Source: Microbaculum marinisediminis (lineage in GTDB: Bacteria > Pseudomonadota > Alphaproteobacteria > Rhizobiales > Tepidamorphaceae). From it: a DNA stretch of 64,000 bases. Location: the NCBI RefSeq assembly GCF_025397915.1, contig NZ_JALIDZ010000002.1, forward strand, positions 372,001-436,000, written 5' to 3'. The stretch's first letter is position 1; every line of letters begins with the position of its first letter. This document shows positions 45,526-55,788 of the stretch, one piece after another. Position numbers and translations under genes: made by a program. Below the pieces are notes generated by a model, which worked only from the letters and a program-made list of their open reading frames with translations, had not been told where the DNA came from and did not search any database.

Positions 45526-46101
45526 TCAACCGCTCCGCTGCGGCACCCAGACGATACGCTGCAGCTTACCGTCGGCAAGGGCCGATGCCGGAGCCAGCTC
45601 GTTGGGCGAGCCGTTCCAACCGCCGTTGTCGAAGACGAGATAGATATTCGAAGCGCCGCGCGCCGTGCACACCGCCATGCCCAGCCATGGGCCGGTGCCG
45701 ACGGTGCAGTCGTTGCGGCTCATGCCGGCCTGGCGGAAGCTCATGCCGAGCCGCTCGCCGTTCGGGCCGGCGACCGCGAGACCGGAGCCATGCACGGCCT
45801 TGACCGTCTTTCCGCCCCTGGCGGGGATCACCATCATGACCTGCAGACCGTCGGAGAACACGGTCAGTGCATCGACGACGCCATCCTCGTCGGCGGTCGA
45901 GATGACGTCGATCCGCTGTTCGGGGAAAAGCTTGCGCAAGGTCGCTGTCGAATACGGCGTCTCCGGCGTGATCGGCCCGGCAGCCTGTGCCGTGATCGTA
46001 TAGGATACAGGGATGATCGACGTCGCCGAGGGCTGGTCCTCGCCAACGCAGGCGGCAAGTATGGGGAGCAGGGCGAAAAATGCGAGGTATCGTCGGATCA
46101 T
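45526..46101 (-). CDS. DUF1131 (YfeY-like) lipoprotein
   Basis: 191 aa. The signal sequence ends LAAC (lipobox). The YfeY/DUF1131 pattern is visible: GPITPETPYSTATLRKLFP, HGSGLAVAGPNGERLGMSF, and NDCTVGTGPWLGMAVCTA with a Cys pair. Outer-membrane lipoprotein of unknown function; the E. coli homologue is under sigma-E control. Starts at an ATG well inside a longer open frame. Confidence 0.85.
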   Translation of the reverse strand: MIRRYLAFFALLPILAACVGEDQPSATSIIPVSYTITAQAAGPITPETPYSTATLRKLFPEQRIDVISTADEDGVVDALTVFSDGLQVMMVIPARGGKTVKAVHGSGLAVAGPNGERLGMSFRQAGMSRNDCTVGTGPWLGMAVCTARGASNIYLVFDNGGWNGSPNELAPASALADGKLQRIVWVPQRSG

Positions 46102-46333
46102 CACGGGTGAACGGGCCAGGTCGCCATCACAACTGTCACGACGCGTACACAAGTGCATTTGCGTCCGCAAGACCCGCGTCGTCGCGACGGGCGGTGAAGC
46201 CGCCAGCGACACTGAGGCGACGGCCGTCTCGCGGCGACCATATGTCCCGGTGAATGTTCGCCGTGCGCCGGAGAATCGGGCATTTCGAGTTCGAATTCAC
46301 AACTCCTTTGAAAACCAAAAGGGAATAACGACG

Positions 46334-46900
46334 ATGTTTCGCCTATCCGCACGCGTTCTTGGATTGTCCGCAGCACTTTTCGCGTCTGCGGCGCATGCCG
46401 AACCACCCTATCCGACGGTCGACTTCCAGGGCGACTGGGTGTTGAGCGATGGCAAGGGCATGAACGTGCGCGCCACCATGCACTACTCGGCCGCGAACCG
46501 GAAAATGCGCATCAACATGAACCAGCAGGGCATGGCGATGAGCAGTGTTCGCGACATGGACAGCGGCGACATGATCCTGTGGTCGGACCAGATGCCGGGC
46601 ATGGCGATGCGGGTGCCGAACGTCGATGTCGACGAATTCGACGGCACGCCGACCGACGAGACGAAGACCGTGAACGGCGAGGATTGCATCGTCTGGCGGA
46701 TGAAGCAGGCAATCGCCTGCCTGACGGCCGACAACATCCCGATCGAAGTGACCGGAGAAGGCTTCGGCTCGGGCCTGGAGAACCTGCAGCGCACCGAACA
46801 GGACCCAGCCGTGTTCGAGGTCCCCAGCGGGCTCAACGTCATGGACATGCCGGCGGGCATTCCGGGCGCGCCCAATCCGGGCCAGGGGCTGCCCTTCTAG
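46334..46900 (+). CDS. Secreted protein of unknown function
   Basis: 188 aa. A signal peptide ends ASAAHA-EP (about residue 22). The mature part is Met-rich (RKMRINMNQQGMAMSSVRDM), beta-rich, with Cys in NGEDCIVW and KQAIACL, resembling DUF4412-type periplasmic proteins. The Met and Cys content could bind copper, which is speculative. AATAACGACG precedes the ATG with no strong ribosome site. Confidence 0.7.
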   Translation: MFRLSARVLGLSAALFASAAHAEPPYPTVDFQGDWVLSDGKGMNVRATMHYSAANRKMRINMNQQGMAMSSVRDMDSGDMILWSDQMPGMAMRVPNVDVDEFDGTPTDETKTVNGEDCIVWRMKQAIACLTADNIPIEVTGEGFGSGLENLQRTEQDPAVFEVPSGLNVMDMPAGIPGAPNPGQGLPF

Positions 46901-46940
46901 CCGGCTCGACCGAGACCCGGCTCGAGCGGTCCGGCCCGCC

Positions 46941-49103
46941 CTACTCCGCGGCCTGGGCGGGCCCGTGACCGAGGCGGCGATTGAGCTCATCGATCAGCGA
47001 GGCCGCCGCCTCGGAGATAACGGTGCCGGGCGGGAAGATCGCCGAGGCGCCGGCTTCCTTCAGCGCGGCGAAGTCCTGCGGCGGGATGACGCCGCCGACG
47101 ACGATCATGATGTCGCCGCGGCCGGCCTCCTCGAGCGCCGCCTTCAGCTCGGGCACCAGCGTCAGATGGCCGGCGGCGAGCGAGGACACGCCGATGATGT
47201 GGACGTCGTTCTCGACCGCCTGACGGGCGGCCTCGGCGGGGGTTGCGAACAGCGGGCCGATGTCGACGTCGAAGCCGAGGTCGGCGAAGGCGGAGGCGAT
47301 CACCTTCTGGCCGCGGTCGTGGCCGTCCTGCCCCATCTTGGCGACCAGGATACGCGGCCTGCGGCCCTCTTCCTTCTCGAAGGCATCGACCATGCGCTGC
47401 ACGCGCCTGACGCTATCGTCCATCTGTCCGACCTCCTGCCGGTAGACGCCGGAAATCGCCTGGATCTCCGCCTGGTGGCGGCCCCAGACCTTTTCCAGCG
47501 CGCCGGAAATCTCGCCGACGGTGGCCTTGGCGCGCGCGGCGTCGACGGCCAGCGCCAGCAGGTTGCCCTCGCCGGTCTTAGCACAGCGGCCCAGCGCTTC
47601 GATGGCCGCGGCGACGGCCGCCGGATCGCGTTCGCCGCGCAGCCGCTCGAGCTTGTCGATCTGCTGCCTGCGCACTGCCGAATTGTCCACCTTGAGGATC
47701 TCGATCTCGGCCTCTTCGTCCGCACGCCAGCGATTGACGCCGACCACCGTCTGGCGGCCGGAATCGATACGCGCCTGGGTCCGGGCGGCGGCTTCCTCGA
47801 TCCTGAGCTTCGGCAGGCCGGCCTCGATGGCCTTGGCCATGCCGCCCATCGCCTCGACCTCCTGGATGTGCGCCCAGGCCTTGGCGGCGAGGTCGTGGGT
47901 CAGACGCTCGACATAGTAGGAGCCGCCCCACGGGTCGATGACGCGGCAAGTGCCGGCCTCCTGCTGCAGCAGGATCTGGGTGTTGCGGGCGATGCGGGCG
48001 GAGAAGTCCGTCGGCAGCGCCAATGCCTCGTCCAGCGCATTGGTATGCAGCGACTGGGTGTGGCCCTGGGTGGCTGCCATCGCCTCGATGCAGGTGCGCG
48101 TCACGTTGTTGAAGACATCCTGCGCGGTCAGGCTCCAGCCCGACGTCTGGCAGTGGGTCCTGAGCGCCAGCGACTTGTCGCTCTTGGGCTCGAACGGCTG
48201 CACCAGCTTCGCCCACAGCAGACGGGCGGCGCGCAGCTTCGCGATCTCCATGAAATAGTTCATGCCGATCGCGAAGAAGAACGACAGGCGCGGCGCGAAG
48301 GCGTCGACCGACAGGCCGGCGGCAACACCGGCGCGCAGATATTCGACGCCGTCGGCGAGCGTATAGCCCAGCTCCAGGTCCGCCGTCGCCCCGGCTTCCT
48401 GCATGTGGTAGCCGGAGATCGAGATGGAGTTGAACTTCGGCATCTTCTCCGCCGTAAAGGCGAAAATGTCCGAGACGATCCGCATCGACGCCTTGGGCGG
48501 GTAGATGTAGGTGTTGCGGACCATGAACTCCTTGAGGATGTCGTTCTGGATCGTGCCCGACAGCTTCTCGGTCGGCACGCCCTGCTCCTCGGCGGCGGCT
48601 ATATAGAGCGCCATGATCGGCAGCACCGCCCCGTTCATCGTCATCGAAACGCTCATCGTGTCGAGCGGAATGTGATCGAACAGGGTGCGCATGTCGTAGA
48701 TCGAGTCGATCGCGACACCGGCCATGCCGACATCGCCCTTCACGCGCGGATTGTCGGAATCGTAGCCGCGGTGGGTGGCCAGATCGAATGCGATCGACAG
48801 GCCCTTCTGGCCGGCGGCGAGATTGCGCCGGTAGAACGCGTTGGAATCCTCGGCGGTCGAGAAACCGGCGTATTGCCGGATCGTCCACGGCCGCGTCGCG
48901 TACATGGTCGGATAGGGACCACGCAGATAGGGCGCGATACCCGGCCAGGACTCGAGGAAATCGAGGCCTTCCCGGTCCGCATCTCCATAGGCCGGCCTGA
49001 CCGGGATGCCTTCAGGCGTCTCCCAGGCAGCGGTTTCGGATGCCGTCACCGGGGTTTCGGAAAGCGCGAAGGGCACCTTGGTGAAGTCGGGGATGCGCGT
49101 CAT
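46941..49103 (-). CDS. mutB: Methylmalonyl-CoA mutase, large (catalytic) subunit
   Basis: 720 aa. Adenosylcobalamin-dependent isomerisation of (R)-methylmalonyl-CoA to succinyl-CoA. TIM barrel with [35 protein letters not shown], and [13 protein letters not shown]. The cobalamin domain has [12 protein letters not shown] with axial His595, GVSSLAAGH and GGVIPPQD. Sixteen bases downstream of mutA. Operon order mutA-mutB. Confidence 0.97.
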   Translation of the reverse strand: MTRIPDFTKVPFALSETPVTASETAAWETPEGIPVRPAYGDADREGLDFLESWPGIAPYLRGPYPTMYATRPWTIRQYAGFSTAEDSNAFYRRNLAAGQKGLSIAFDLATHRGYDSDNPRVKGDVGMAGVAIDSIYDMRTLFDHIPLDTMSVSMTMNGAVLPIMALYIAAAEEQGVPTEKLSGTIQNDILKEFMVRNTYIYPPKASMRIVSDIFAFTAEKMPKFNSISISGYHMQEAGATADLELGYTLADGVEYLRAGVAAGLSVDAFAPRLSFFFAIGMNYFMEIAKLRAARLLWAKLVQPFEPKSDKSLALRTHCQTSGWSLTAQDVFNNVTRTCIEAMAATQGHTQSLHTNALDEALALPTDFSARIARNTQILLQQEAGTCRVIDPWGGSYYVERLTHDLAAKAWAHIQEVEAMGGMAKAIEAGLPKLRIEEAAARTQARIDSGRQTVVGVNRWRADEEAEIEILKVDNSAVRRQQIDKLERLRGERDPAAVAAAIEALGRCAKTGEGNLLALAVDAARAKATVGEISGALEKVWGRHQAEIQAISGVYRQEVGQMDDSVRRVQRMVDAFEKEEGRRPRILVAKMGQDGHDRGQKVIASAFADLGFDVDIGPLFATPAEAARQAVENDVHIIGVSSLAAGHLTLVPELKAALEEAGRGDIMIVVGGVIPPQDFAALKEAGASAIFPPGTVISEAAASLIDELNRRLGHGPAQAAE

Positions 49104-49119
49104 CTCGCCGGGCACTCCA

Positions 49120-51096
49120 TCATTTCCGGGCTTCGCCGGTCAAACCGAGCCGTTCATGGGCTGCGGTCAGTTCCGACAGAATATCACAGCCTGCGTAGAT
49201 AAAGGCATCGACGCCAGCGGTACGCAGGCCCGCCTCCCTGTCGCCTGGCCGGCCGGCCAGATAGACGCCTTTCGCGGCGGCGGCCTTGAGGACCTCGGCA
49301 ACCGCCTCGCCTTGCGCGCCATAGGCATCGTCGGTGCCGCAGATGCAGGCAATCTCGGCGCCGCTCTCACGGTAGGCAGCAATCATGTCGTCGAGACCTT
49401 CGAAGGCGATACCGCCGACAGCTTCGATGCCGCCGGCCTCGAAGGCGTTGCGCGCAAAGCTCGCACGCGCGGTGAAATCGGCCATGCGGCCGAGCGTGGC
49501 GAGAAACACCTGCGGCCGCCGGCCGGTAGCCTCTAGCACCACATCGGAAGCATCGCGCAGACGCTCGAACGGCTCCGCCAAGCGCATCTTCGGCATGGCC
49601 TGGGTCCGTATCCAGGGACCACCACCGGTGGCCACCATGTCAGCCAGCGTCGCGCCGTTGCGCGCGGCGGCGACGAGCGCCCGGCAGCGTTCGCCGTGAT
49701 CCGCCGACGGCGGCTCGAGGGCAATGCCGGAATGTTCGATTTCGCAGGTCTGGGCATCCAGCGTGGCAACGGGAAGCTCTGCCAGGTTGGGGTATTCCGA
49801 TACGCCGGTCAGCGGCTCCCTGCGCGTGGCGACATCGCGATCGCGGCGATCGCGGACATCCCTCATGCGGGCCTGGAAGGCGCCATCGATGAGCGATTTC
49901 ACGATGCCGCCCTCGGCTTCGATTTTCTGGAATTCCGTCCAGGCCGCTTCCGCCATCGCCGCGGTCAGCGTCTCGACATAGCCGGAGCCCGCGGCCGGAT
50001 CGCCGACACGGAACAGGTTGGCCTCCTCCATCAGGACGAGCTGCGTATTGCGCGCGACCCGGCGGGCAAACGCATCCGGCAGTCCCCGCGCAGCGGTATA
50101 GGGCATGACGGTGATCGAGTCCGCGCCGCCGATCGCCGCCGCCGTCGTCGCAACGGTGGTGCGCAACAGGTTCACCCACGGATCGCGGCGGGTCATCATG
50201 CGCCACGCAGTCTCGGCGTGGACGTGCGCCGGTGCCGGCGCCATGCCGCAGGCCTCCTGCACCCGGTTCCACAACAGCCGCAGGGCCCGGAACTTGGCGA
50301 TCGTGGCGAACTGGTCGGCGTCGGCAGCAAGCGAGAACGTCACATAGGTCCGCGCGTCTTCGAGCGATATGCCGCCGGCCTCGAACATGCGCAACTGCTC
50401 CAGCGCATCGGCAACGCCATAAGCGAGTTCCTGCACCTCGGACCCGCCGCCGGCATGGACGCCGCGACCATCGGCGACATAGGGCGCGATGCGAAGCCCG
50501 CTCTCCTTCAGATAGTAGCCGAGATCCACCCCCCAGGCGGAAATCCTGTCGTAGGGGGCCGCCAGCCGGCCGTCGGCGAGCAGGCCGTTGGCGGGATCGG
50601 ATTGCCCGACGAGGTCGATCACATCGGGCCCGAGACCGAGCTTCTCGACAAGCGCCATGGCCAGGACCAGCGCCGGACGGCTTTCGTAGCCGGCATCGAG
50701 CCGCAGCTTCACGCGTGTCAGGTCAATCCCGTCGAGAAGGCGCTCCATGTCGTCCACCGACTGGGGCGCGACGCCAAAGCCGTTGGCACCGGGTGCGCCG
50801 GGCAGGACGAGTTCCAGACCGTCGGCGCCACCTTCGATGTCGGCGCGGGCAAGCCGATTGGCCTCGTCGAGATCGGGATGATCAACGCGCTGGAACACGG
50901 CCCAGCGGCCGCCGTCGGAGCGCACATGGCGCCCCGGCTCGCGCTGTCCGTACAGCGGCGCGATTTCAAGTCCGTCGCGAGTCGTGGAGACCAGCGCACG
51001 CTTGAAATCCCGCCCGGCCAGAACCTTTTCGACCAGGCCCAGCCATTGCGCTTCGTCGGCGGCCGGAAATCCGGCCGCCAGATCGAGTTCACTCAT
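49120..51096 (-). CDS. mutA: Methylmalonyl-CoA mutase, small subunit
   Basis: 658 aa. Homologous to the large subunit; this chain carries a degenerate cobalamin domain (no DGHxxG), as in other heterodimeric mutases. Conserved stretches: [33 protein letters not shown] and [15 protein letters not shown]. It stabilises the catalytic subunit. First gene of the mutA-mutB operon. Confidence 0.95.
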   Translation of the reverse strand: MSELDLAAGFPAADEAQWLGLVEKVLAGRDFKRALVSTTRDGLEIAPLYGQREPGRHVRSDGGRWAVFQRVDHPDLDEANRLARADIEGGADGLELVLPGAPGANGFGVAPQSVDDMERLLDGIDLTRVKLRLDAGYESRPALVLAMALVEKLGLGPDVIDLVGQSDPANGLLADGRLAAPYDRISAWGVDLGYYLKESGLRIAPYVADGRGVHAGGGSEVQELAYGVADALEQLRMFEAGGISLEDARTYVTFSLAADADQFATIAKFRALRLLWNRVQEACGMAPAPAHVHAETAWRMMTRRDPWVNLLRTTVATTAAAIGGADSITVMPYTAARGLPDAFARRVARNTQLVLMEEANLFRVGDPAAGSGYVETLTAAMAEAAWTEFQKIEAEGGIVKSLIDGAFQARMRDVRDRRDRDVATRREPLTGVSEYPNLAELPVATLDAQTCEIEHSGIALEPPSADHGERCRALVAAARNGATLADMVATGGGPWIRTQAMPKMRLAEPFERLRDASDVVLEATGRRPQVFLATLGRMADFTARASFARNAFEAGGIEAVGGIAFEGLDDMIAAYRESGAEIACICGTDDAYGAQGEAVAEVLKAAAAKGVYLAGRPGDREAGLRTAGVDAFIYAGCDILSELTAAHERLGLTGEARK

Positions 51097-51206
51097 TCGG
51101 TCGTCTCGCCTGCTGTATTTCTCGTCGACCGCCAATTGCGACGGTGGTTGTGTGCCACAGCAGGCGGGTAGCCGCTACTGCCTATTTTCTATGGCCGTAT
51201 GCAGCC

Positions 51207-51614
51207 TCAGTATTTCATCATCGGCGGCAGGGACTTCGCCTGATCGACCCAGCTCTTGACCTTGTTGGGGCTCGGCAGGGCACGCACCAGCTTCTTCGCC
51301 GCGTTCACCTCGACCATCTTGGCGTGCAGATTGTCGGGCTTGCGGTTGCGCAGTTCCTTGACGGTGTCGACGCCGGAGACTTCGAGAAGCTCGGAATACT
51401 CCTCGCCGACGCCCTTGATGCGCATCAGGTCGGACATGTTGGCCCATTTGAGAATAAGCGTCTCGTCGATCCCGGAGTCGGAGGCCAGTTGCTTGCGCCC
51501 CTTCGGATCCTTGGCCCTTTCGAGCAGCTTCGCGGTCGTCATGACGCCGATCGCGTTCAATTTCTTGGCGTATTTCGGGCCAATTCCCTCGATCTTGAGC
51601 ACGGGGTAGGACAT
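51207..51614 (-). CDS. DUF4332 helix-hairpin-helix protein
   Basis: 135 aa. Two helix-hairpin-helix-type motifs (IEGIGPKYAKKLNAIGVMTT, MRIKGVGEEYSELLEVSGVD), as in DUF4332 (DNA-binding or structural). The C-terminus is Lys-rich. Small and soluble. It lies between mutA and the DUF2267-like gene on the same strand. Function unknown. Confidence 0.85.
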   Translation of the reverse strand: MSYPVLKIEGIGPKYAKKLNAIGVMTTAKLLERAKDPKGRKQLASDSGIDETLILKWANMSDLMRIKGVGEEYSELLEVSGVDTVKELRNRKPDNLHAKMVEVNAAKKLVRALPSPNKVKSWVDQAKSLPPMMKY

Positions 51615-51664
51615 GCAACGCCTCCTGTCTCTCGCTATCCAAGAATAGAGCCCGACTTCCCCCC

Positions 51665-52015
51665 TCAGGCGAACTGGCTCAGACCGGGAATCGAGCCGAC
51701 AACCTCATCCACCAGTTCGTCACCTGCATGTTGTTTCGCAAAGGCAACTAATTGTCGAGTCACACCTTGGATTTCGCCCATGCCGAGGCCGGCGGACTGC
51801 AAGGAACTGAACGCGGCCATGGCGCCCATCATGCCGCCCAGACCACCTTCGGGCGTTTCGATCGCCTCCGCGCCAGGCAGCTTCTCCATCAATTCGGAAA
51901 CCTTGTCGGCGGGGCCGGACTGCTTGAGGAAACCGAGTATGATCTTCAGCGCGCTATCTGCCTGTTCCCTGGTAACCCCAACCTGGTCCACGAGCTGGTC
52001 AATGAGCTCATCCAT
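51665..52015 (-). CDS. Small helical protein (DUF2267/DUF2780-like)
   Basis: 116 aa. Helical with VGVTREQADSALKIILGFLK and a Gly/Met-rich loop (GGLGGMMGAMAAFSS), then VTRQLVAFAKQHAGDELVDE. It ends in PGLSQFA. It resembles DUF2267 or DUF2780 small proteins; which of these is not settled. Divergent from the HerA-like gene by 160 bp. Confidence 0.65.
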   Translation of the reverse strand: MDELIDQLVDQVGVTREQADSALKIILGFLKQSGPADKVSELMEKLPGAEAIETPEGGLGGMMGAMAAFSSLQSAGLGMGEIQGVTRQLVAFAKQHAGDELVDEVVGSIPGLSQFA

Positions 52016-52174
52016 ATCGGCCTCCTGTACATGTCCGTTCGCGAGTCGCGGGCATTCTGCCCGCCACCAGAAAACGATACAAGCCGCGCATTGCGCCCCG
52101 GTTGGCCGGTTTTTATAACCGGACCGCGACTGCCGCGATCGCCGGCGCGCGACGGTTCGAGGAGGCTACCCGAG

Positions 52175-53668
52175 ATGTCTGATAGCGACGGCAAGATCTA
52201 CGTCGGCACGAGCGTCAAACCGGAATACGTCCACCTGCGCTATGCCAATCGGCACGGGCTGGTGACGGGCGCGACCGGCACCGGCAAGACGGTGACGCTG
52301 CAGATCCTCGCCGAAGGCTTCTCCAACGCGGGCGTTCCGGTGTTCTGCGCCGACGTGAAGGGCGACCTGTCGGGAATCGCGGCCGCCGGGGAGCCGAAGG
52401 ACTTCCTGCTGAAACGCGCCGAGACCATCGGTCTCACCGACTATCGGTTCCAGGCCACCCCTACCATCTTCTGGGACTTGTTCGGCGACCAGGGCCATCC
52501 GGTTCGCACCACGGTCACGGAGATGGGACCGCTGCTGCTTTCGCGTCTCCTGGAACTGTCCGAAGCGCAGGAGGGGGCGCTCAACATCGCCTTCCGCCTC
52601 GCCGACGACGAGGGACTGGCGATCCTCGACCTGAAGGACCTGCGCTCCCTGCTCGAGTATCTCGCAAGCGTCGGCAGCGAGATCACCACCTCCTACGGCA
52701 ACGTCACCAAACAGACGATCGGCGCTATCCAGCGCCGGCTTCTGGTTCTCGAGAACCAGGGCGCCGAGTACTTCTTTGGAGAGCCGGCGCTCGAGATCGC
52801 CGACCTGATGCGTACTGACCGGGACGGCCGCGGCATCGTCAACGTGCTGGCCGCCGACAAGCTGATCTCGTCCCCGCGCCTCTACGCCACCTTCCTGCTG
52901 TGGCTATTGTCGGAGCTGTTCGAGGAGCTTCCCGAGGTCGGCGATCCCGACAAGCCGAAGCTCGTGTTCTTCTTCGACGAGGCCCATCTCCTGTTCGACG
53001 ATGCGCCCGACGCGCTGATCGACAAGGTCGAGCAGGTCGTCCGGCTGATCCGCTCCAAGGGCGTGGGGGTCTATTTCGTCACCCAGAATCCGCTGGACGT
53101 ACCCGACAAGGTGCTTGCCCAGCTCGGCAACCGCGTGCAGCACGCGCTGCGAGCCTATACGCCGCGCGAGCAGAAGGCCGTGAAGACGGCTGCCGATACG
53201 TTCCGGCCCAATCCCGATTTCGATACCGCCCGGGTGATCACCGAGCTCGGCGTCGGCGAGGCACTGGTCTCGACACTGGAGGAAAAGGGCGTGCCGTCGG
53301 TGGTGCAGCGTACGCTGATCCGCCCGCCGGCCTCCCGCCTCGGCCCCCTCGACGAGCGCGAGCGCGCGGCCGCGATCCTGTCGAGCCCGGTATCCGGCAT
53401 CTACGACACCGCGCGCGACCGGGAATCGGCCTACGAGATCCTCGCCGAGCGCGCCCGCCGGGCGGCTCAGGCGGAACCCGAACCCGCGCGCGGCAAGGCC
53501 CGCAAGAGCGATGAGACGATCTGGGGCGTTCCCAGAAAGGATGTCGAGGACGCCGGCCTGCAGATCGTGAAGTCGTTCGGCCGTTCCCTCGCCTCCGCGC
53601 TCGGCCGGGAGCTCGGCACGAGCGGCAACCGGATCCTGCGCGGCATCTTCGGGTCGCGGCGGCGCTAG
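52175..53668 (+). CDS. HerA-like ATPase (DUF853)
   Basis: 497 aa. P-loop GATGTGKTVTL (about residues 32-42), Walker B VFFFDEAHLLF (about 265-275), and FVTQNPLDVPDKVLAQLGNR sensor region. This is the DUF853 family, related to HerA/FtsK translocases, common in bacteria and not linked to a nuclease here. AGGAGG is nine bases before the ATG. The substrate is unknown. Confidence 0.92.
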   Translation: MSDSDGKIYVGTSVKPEYVHLRYANRHGLVTGATGTGKTVTLQILAEGFSNAGVPVFCADVKGDLSGIAAAGEPKDFLLKRAETIGLTDYRFQATPTIFWDLFGDQGHPVRTTVTEMGPLLLSRLLELSEAQEGALNIAFRLADDEGLAILDLKDLRSLLEYLASVGSEITTSYGNVTKQTIGAIQRRLLVLENQGAEYFFGEPALEIADLMRTDRDGRGIVNVLAADKLISSPRLYATFLLWLLSELFEELPEVGDPDKPKLVFFFDEAHLLFDDAPDALIDKVEQVVRLIRSKGVGVYFVTQNPLDVPDKVLAQLGNRVQHALRAYTPREQKAVKTAADTFRPNPDFDTARVITELGVGEALVSTLEEKGVPSVVQRTLIRPPASRLGPLDERERAAAILSSPVSGIYDTARDRESAYEILAERARRAAQAEPEPARGKARKSDETIWGVPRKDVEDAGLQIVKSFGRSLASALGRELGTSGNRILRGIFGSRRR

Positions 53669-53758
53669 TCTTCGTCGCCTGATACTTGCCGCACCGCGCG
53701 GCTTGCACTAGCGGTTGATGCTACGCTGCACGTCGGCACACGCACCAAAGGAGTTTCC

Positions 53759-55150
53759 ATGACCGCAACCGACAAGGTGCTTTCGGCAATCGATGCGAAC
53801 CTTTCGGCCAGCCTCGACCGGCTCTTCGCGCTGATCCGTATTCCGTCCGTTTCGACCGATCCGGCCCATAACGAGGACTGCCGCAAGGCGGCCGACTGGG
53901 TGGTCGAGCAGCTGCGCGAGATCGGCTTCGAGGCATCGGCGCGGGAGACCGGCGGCCAGCCGATGGTGGTCGGTCATGGCGGCGCCATGCCCGGCAACGG
54001 CGTGCCGCACGTCCTGTTCTACGGCCACTACGACGTTCAGCCGGCCGATCCGCTCGAATTGTGGGAGACGTCGCCCTTCGAGCCGCGTCTGGTCGACACG
54101 CCGCAGGGCGAGCAGATCGTCGCGCGCGGGGCCTGCGACGACAAGGGCCAGTTCATGACCTTCGTCGAGGCCTGCCGCGGCTGGGTCGACGCGACGGGCA
54201 GCCTGCCGATCGCGATCACCGTGCTGATCGAGGGCGAAGAGGAATCCGGCAGCCGCAGCCTCGGCCCGTTCCTGGATTCCCACAAGGACGAGTTGAAGAC
54301 CGACTTCGCGCTGGTCTGCGATACCGGCATGTGGGACGCCAAGACGCCGGCGATCAACACCATGCTGCGCGGCCTGCTGCTGGAGGAAATCGTCGTCACC
54401 GCGGCGAACCGCGACCTGCATTCGGGCATGTATGGCGGGGCGGCGCGCAATCCGATCCGGGTTCTGGCGCGCATCATCGCCGACCTGCACGACGCGGATG
54501 GCCAAATCCAGGTGCCCGGCTTCTACGACGGCGTCGAGGAGCTCCCCGCCGACGTGAAGGCGCAGTGGGACGGGCTTGGATTCGACGAGAAGGCGTTCCT
54601 GGGCGATGTCGGCCTTTCCGTGCCGGCCGGTGAGACGGGCCGCAGCGTGCTCGAGCAGATCTGGTCGCGCCCGACCTGCGACGTCAACGGCATCATCGGC
54701 GGCTATACCGGCGGAGGCACCAAGACGGTGATCGCCTCGAAAGCCTCGGCGAAGGTATCGTTCCGCCTCGTCGGCAACCAGGACCCGTTCAAGATCCGCG
54801 ACAGTTTCCGCGCCTTCGTCAAGGAACGCCTGCCGGCGGACTGCGAGGTCGAGTTCATTAGCCACGGCGCGAGCCCGGCCCTCCAGGTCGATGTGTCCGG
54901 GCCCCAGGTCGCCAGGGCGGCCGCGGCGCTGGAGGCGGAGTTCGACCGGCCGGCGGTGATGATGGGCTGCGGCGGTTCCATCCCGATCGTCGGCGACTTC
55001 AAGAACACGCTCGGGGTCGACTCGATCCTGATCGGTTTCGGTCTCGACGACGACAAGGTCCATTCGCCGAACGAGAAGTACAACCTGTCGAGCTTCCATC
55101 ACGGCACCCGGGCCTGGGCGCGCGTGATCGGGGCGCTGGGCGGGGCGTGA
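53759..55150 (+). CDS. M20 family dipeptidase
   Basis: 463 aa. Zinc-dependent peptidase/amidase: metal ligand motif FYGHYDVQPADP, GACDDKG, catalytic Glu in EGEEESGS, DTGMW and late HHGT. The lid domain DVKAQWDGLGFDEKAF is in place. Compatible with peptidase T/CPG2-like dipeptidases. AAAGGAG before ATG. A GGTCGGCG hairpin follows at 55170. Confidence 0.92.
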   Translation: MTATDKVLSAIDANLSASLDRLFALIRIPSVSTDPAHNEDCRKAADWVVEQLREIGFEASARETGGQPMVVGHGGAMPGNGVPHVLFYGHYDVQPADPLELWETSPFEPRLVDTPQGEQIVARGACDDKGQFMTFVEACRGWVDATGSLPIAITVLIEGEEESGSRSLGPFLDSHKDELKTDFALVCDTGMWDAKTPAINTMLRGLLLEEIVVTAANRDLHSGMYGGAARNPIRVLARIIADLHDADGQIQVPGFYDGVEELPADVKAQWDGLGFDEKAFLGDVGLSVPAGETGRSVLEQIWSRPTCDVNGIIGGYTGGGTKTVIASKASAKVSFRLVGNQDPFKIRDSFRAFVKERLPADCEVEFISHGASPALQVDVSGPQVARAAAALEAEFDRPAVMMGCGGSIPIVGDFKNTLGVDSILIGFGLDDDKVHSPNEKYNLSSFHHGTRAWARVIGALGGA

Positions 55151-55169
55151 TCGAACCGGCCCGGAATCG

Positions 55170-55189
55170 GGTCGGCGTTCACGCCGACC
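55170..55189 (+). terminator. GC-rich hairpin after the dipeptidase gene
   Basis: GGTCGGCG-TTCA-CGCCGACC lies 20 bp after the stop and 18 bp before the next start. No T-run, so it may be a processing or attenuation hairpin rather than an efficient terminator. Confidence 0.4.
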
Positions 55190-55206
55190 GCTGATATCCT
55201 TCGGGA

Positions 55207-55761
55207 ATGACGGCTATCGGGTTTGCCCTTTTCGAAACCGCAATCGGGCCATGTGCCATCGCATGGTCCGAGAGCGGAATCTCGGGCGTGCAATTGTCCG
55301 AGGCCTCCATGGAGGCCACGCGGACGCGGATGCAGCGGCGGTTTCCGGCGGTTGTCGAAACCGCGCCGCCGCCCTCCGTTCAGGACGCGATCGACCGTAT
55401 CGCGGCACTGATGGCGGGCAAGCCAAGCGACCTGACCACGATCACACTCGATCTCGAGGGCATTCCGGCGTTCAACCGGCGCGTCTACGAAGTGACCCGG
55501 GGGATCCCGCCGGGCTCGACGCTGACCTATGGCGAGATCGCTGAGCGGATCGGCGAACCGGGCGCGGCGCAATCGGTCGGCCAGGCCGAAGGCGCCAATC
55601 CGTTCCCGATCATCGTGCCCTGCCATCGCGTGCTCGCGGCGGGCGGCAAGGTCGGTGGCTTCTCGGCGCATGGCGGGATCGCCGTGAAGCGCAAGATGCT
55701 GGCGATCGAGGCCGACGCCGCCGGCCCTGCCCTGCCCTTGTTCGCCGGGCGACCCGACTAG
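55207..55761 (+). CDS. ogt: Methylated-DNA--protein-cysteine methyltransferase
   Basis: 184 aa. Repairs O6-alkylguanine by a suicide reaction. Active-site Cys139 in IVPCHRVL, GQAEGANPFP in the recognition loop, and TYGEIAERIGEP as the conserved helix. Full-length single-domain form without the Ada N-terminal domain. Confidence 0.95.
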   Translation: MTAIGFALFETAIGPCAIAWSESGISGVQLSEASMEATRTRMQRRFPAVVETAPPPSVQDAIDRIAALMAGKPSDLTTITLDLEGIPAFNRRVYEVTRGIPPGSTLTYGEIAERIGEPGAAQSVGQAEGANPFPIIVPCHRVLAAGGKVGGFSAHGGIAVKRKMLAIEADAAGPALPLFAGRPD

Positions 55762-55788
55762 CGGCAACGCGGAATGAGGCGACGACGC

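Noticed and set aside
46965-49202. 745-codon plus-strand frame opposite mutB
   Set aside because: Shadow frame; mutB is certain by cobalamin and active-site motifs.
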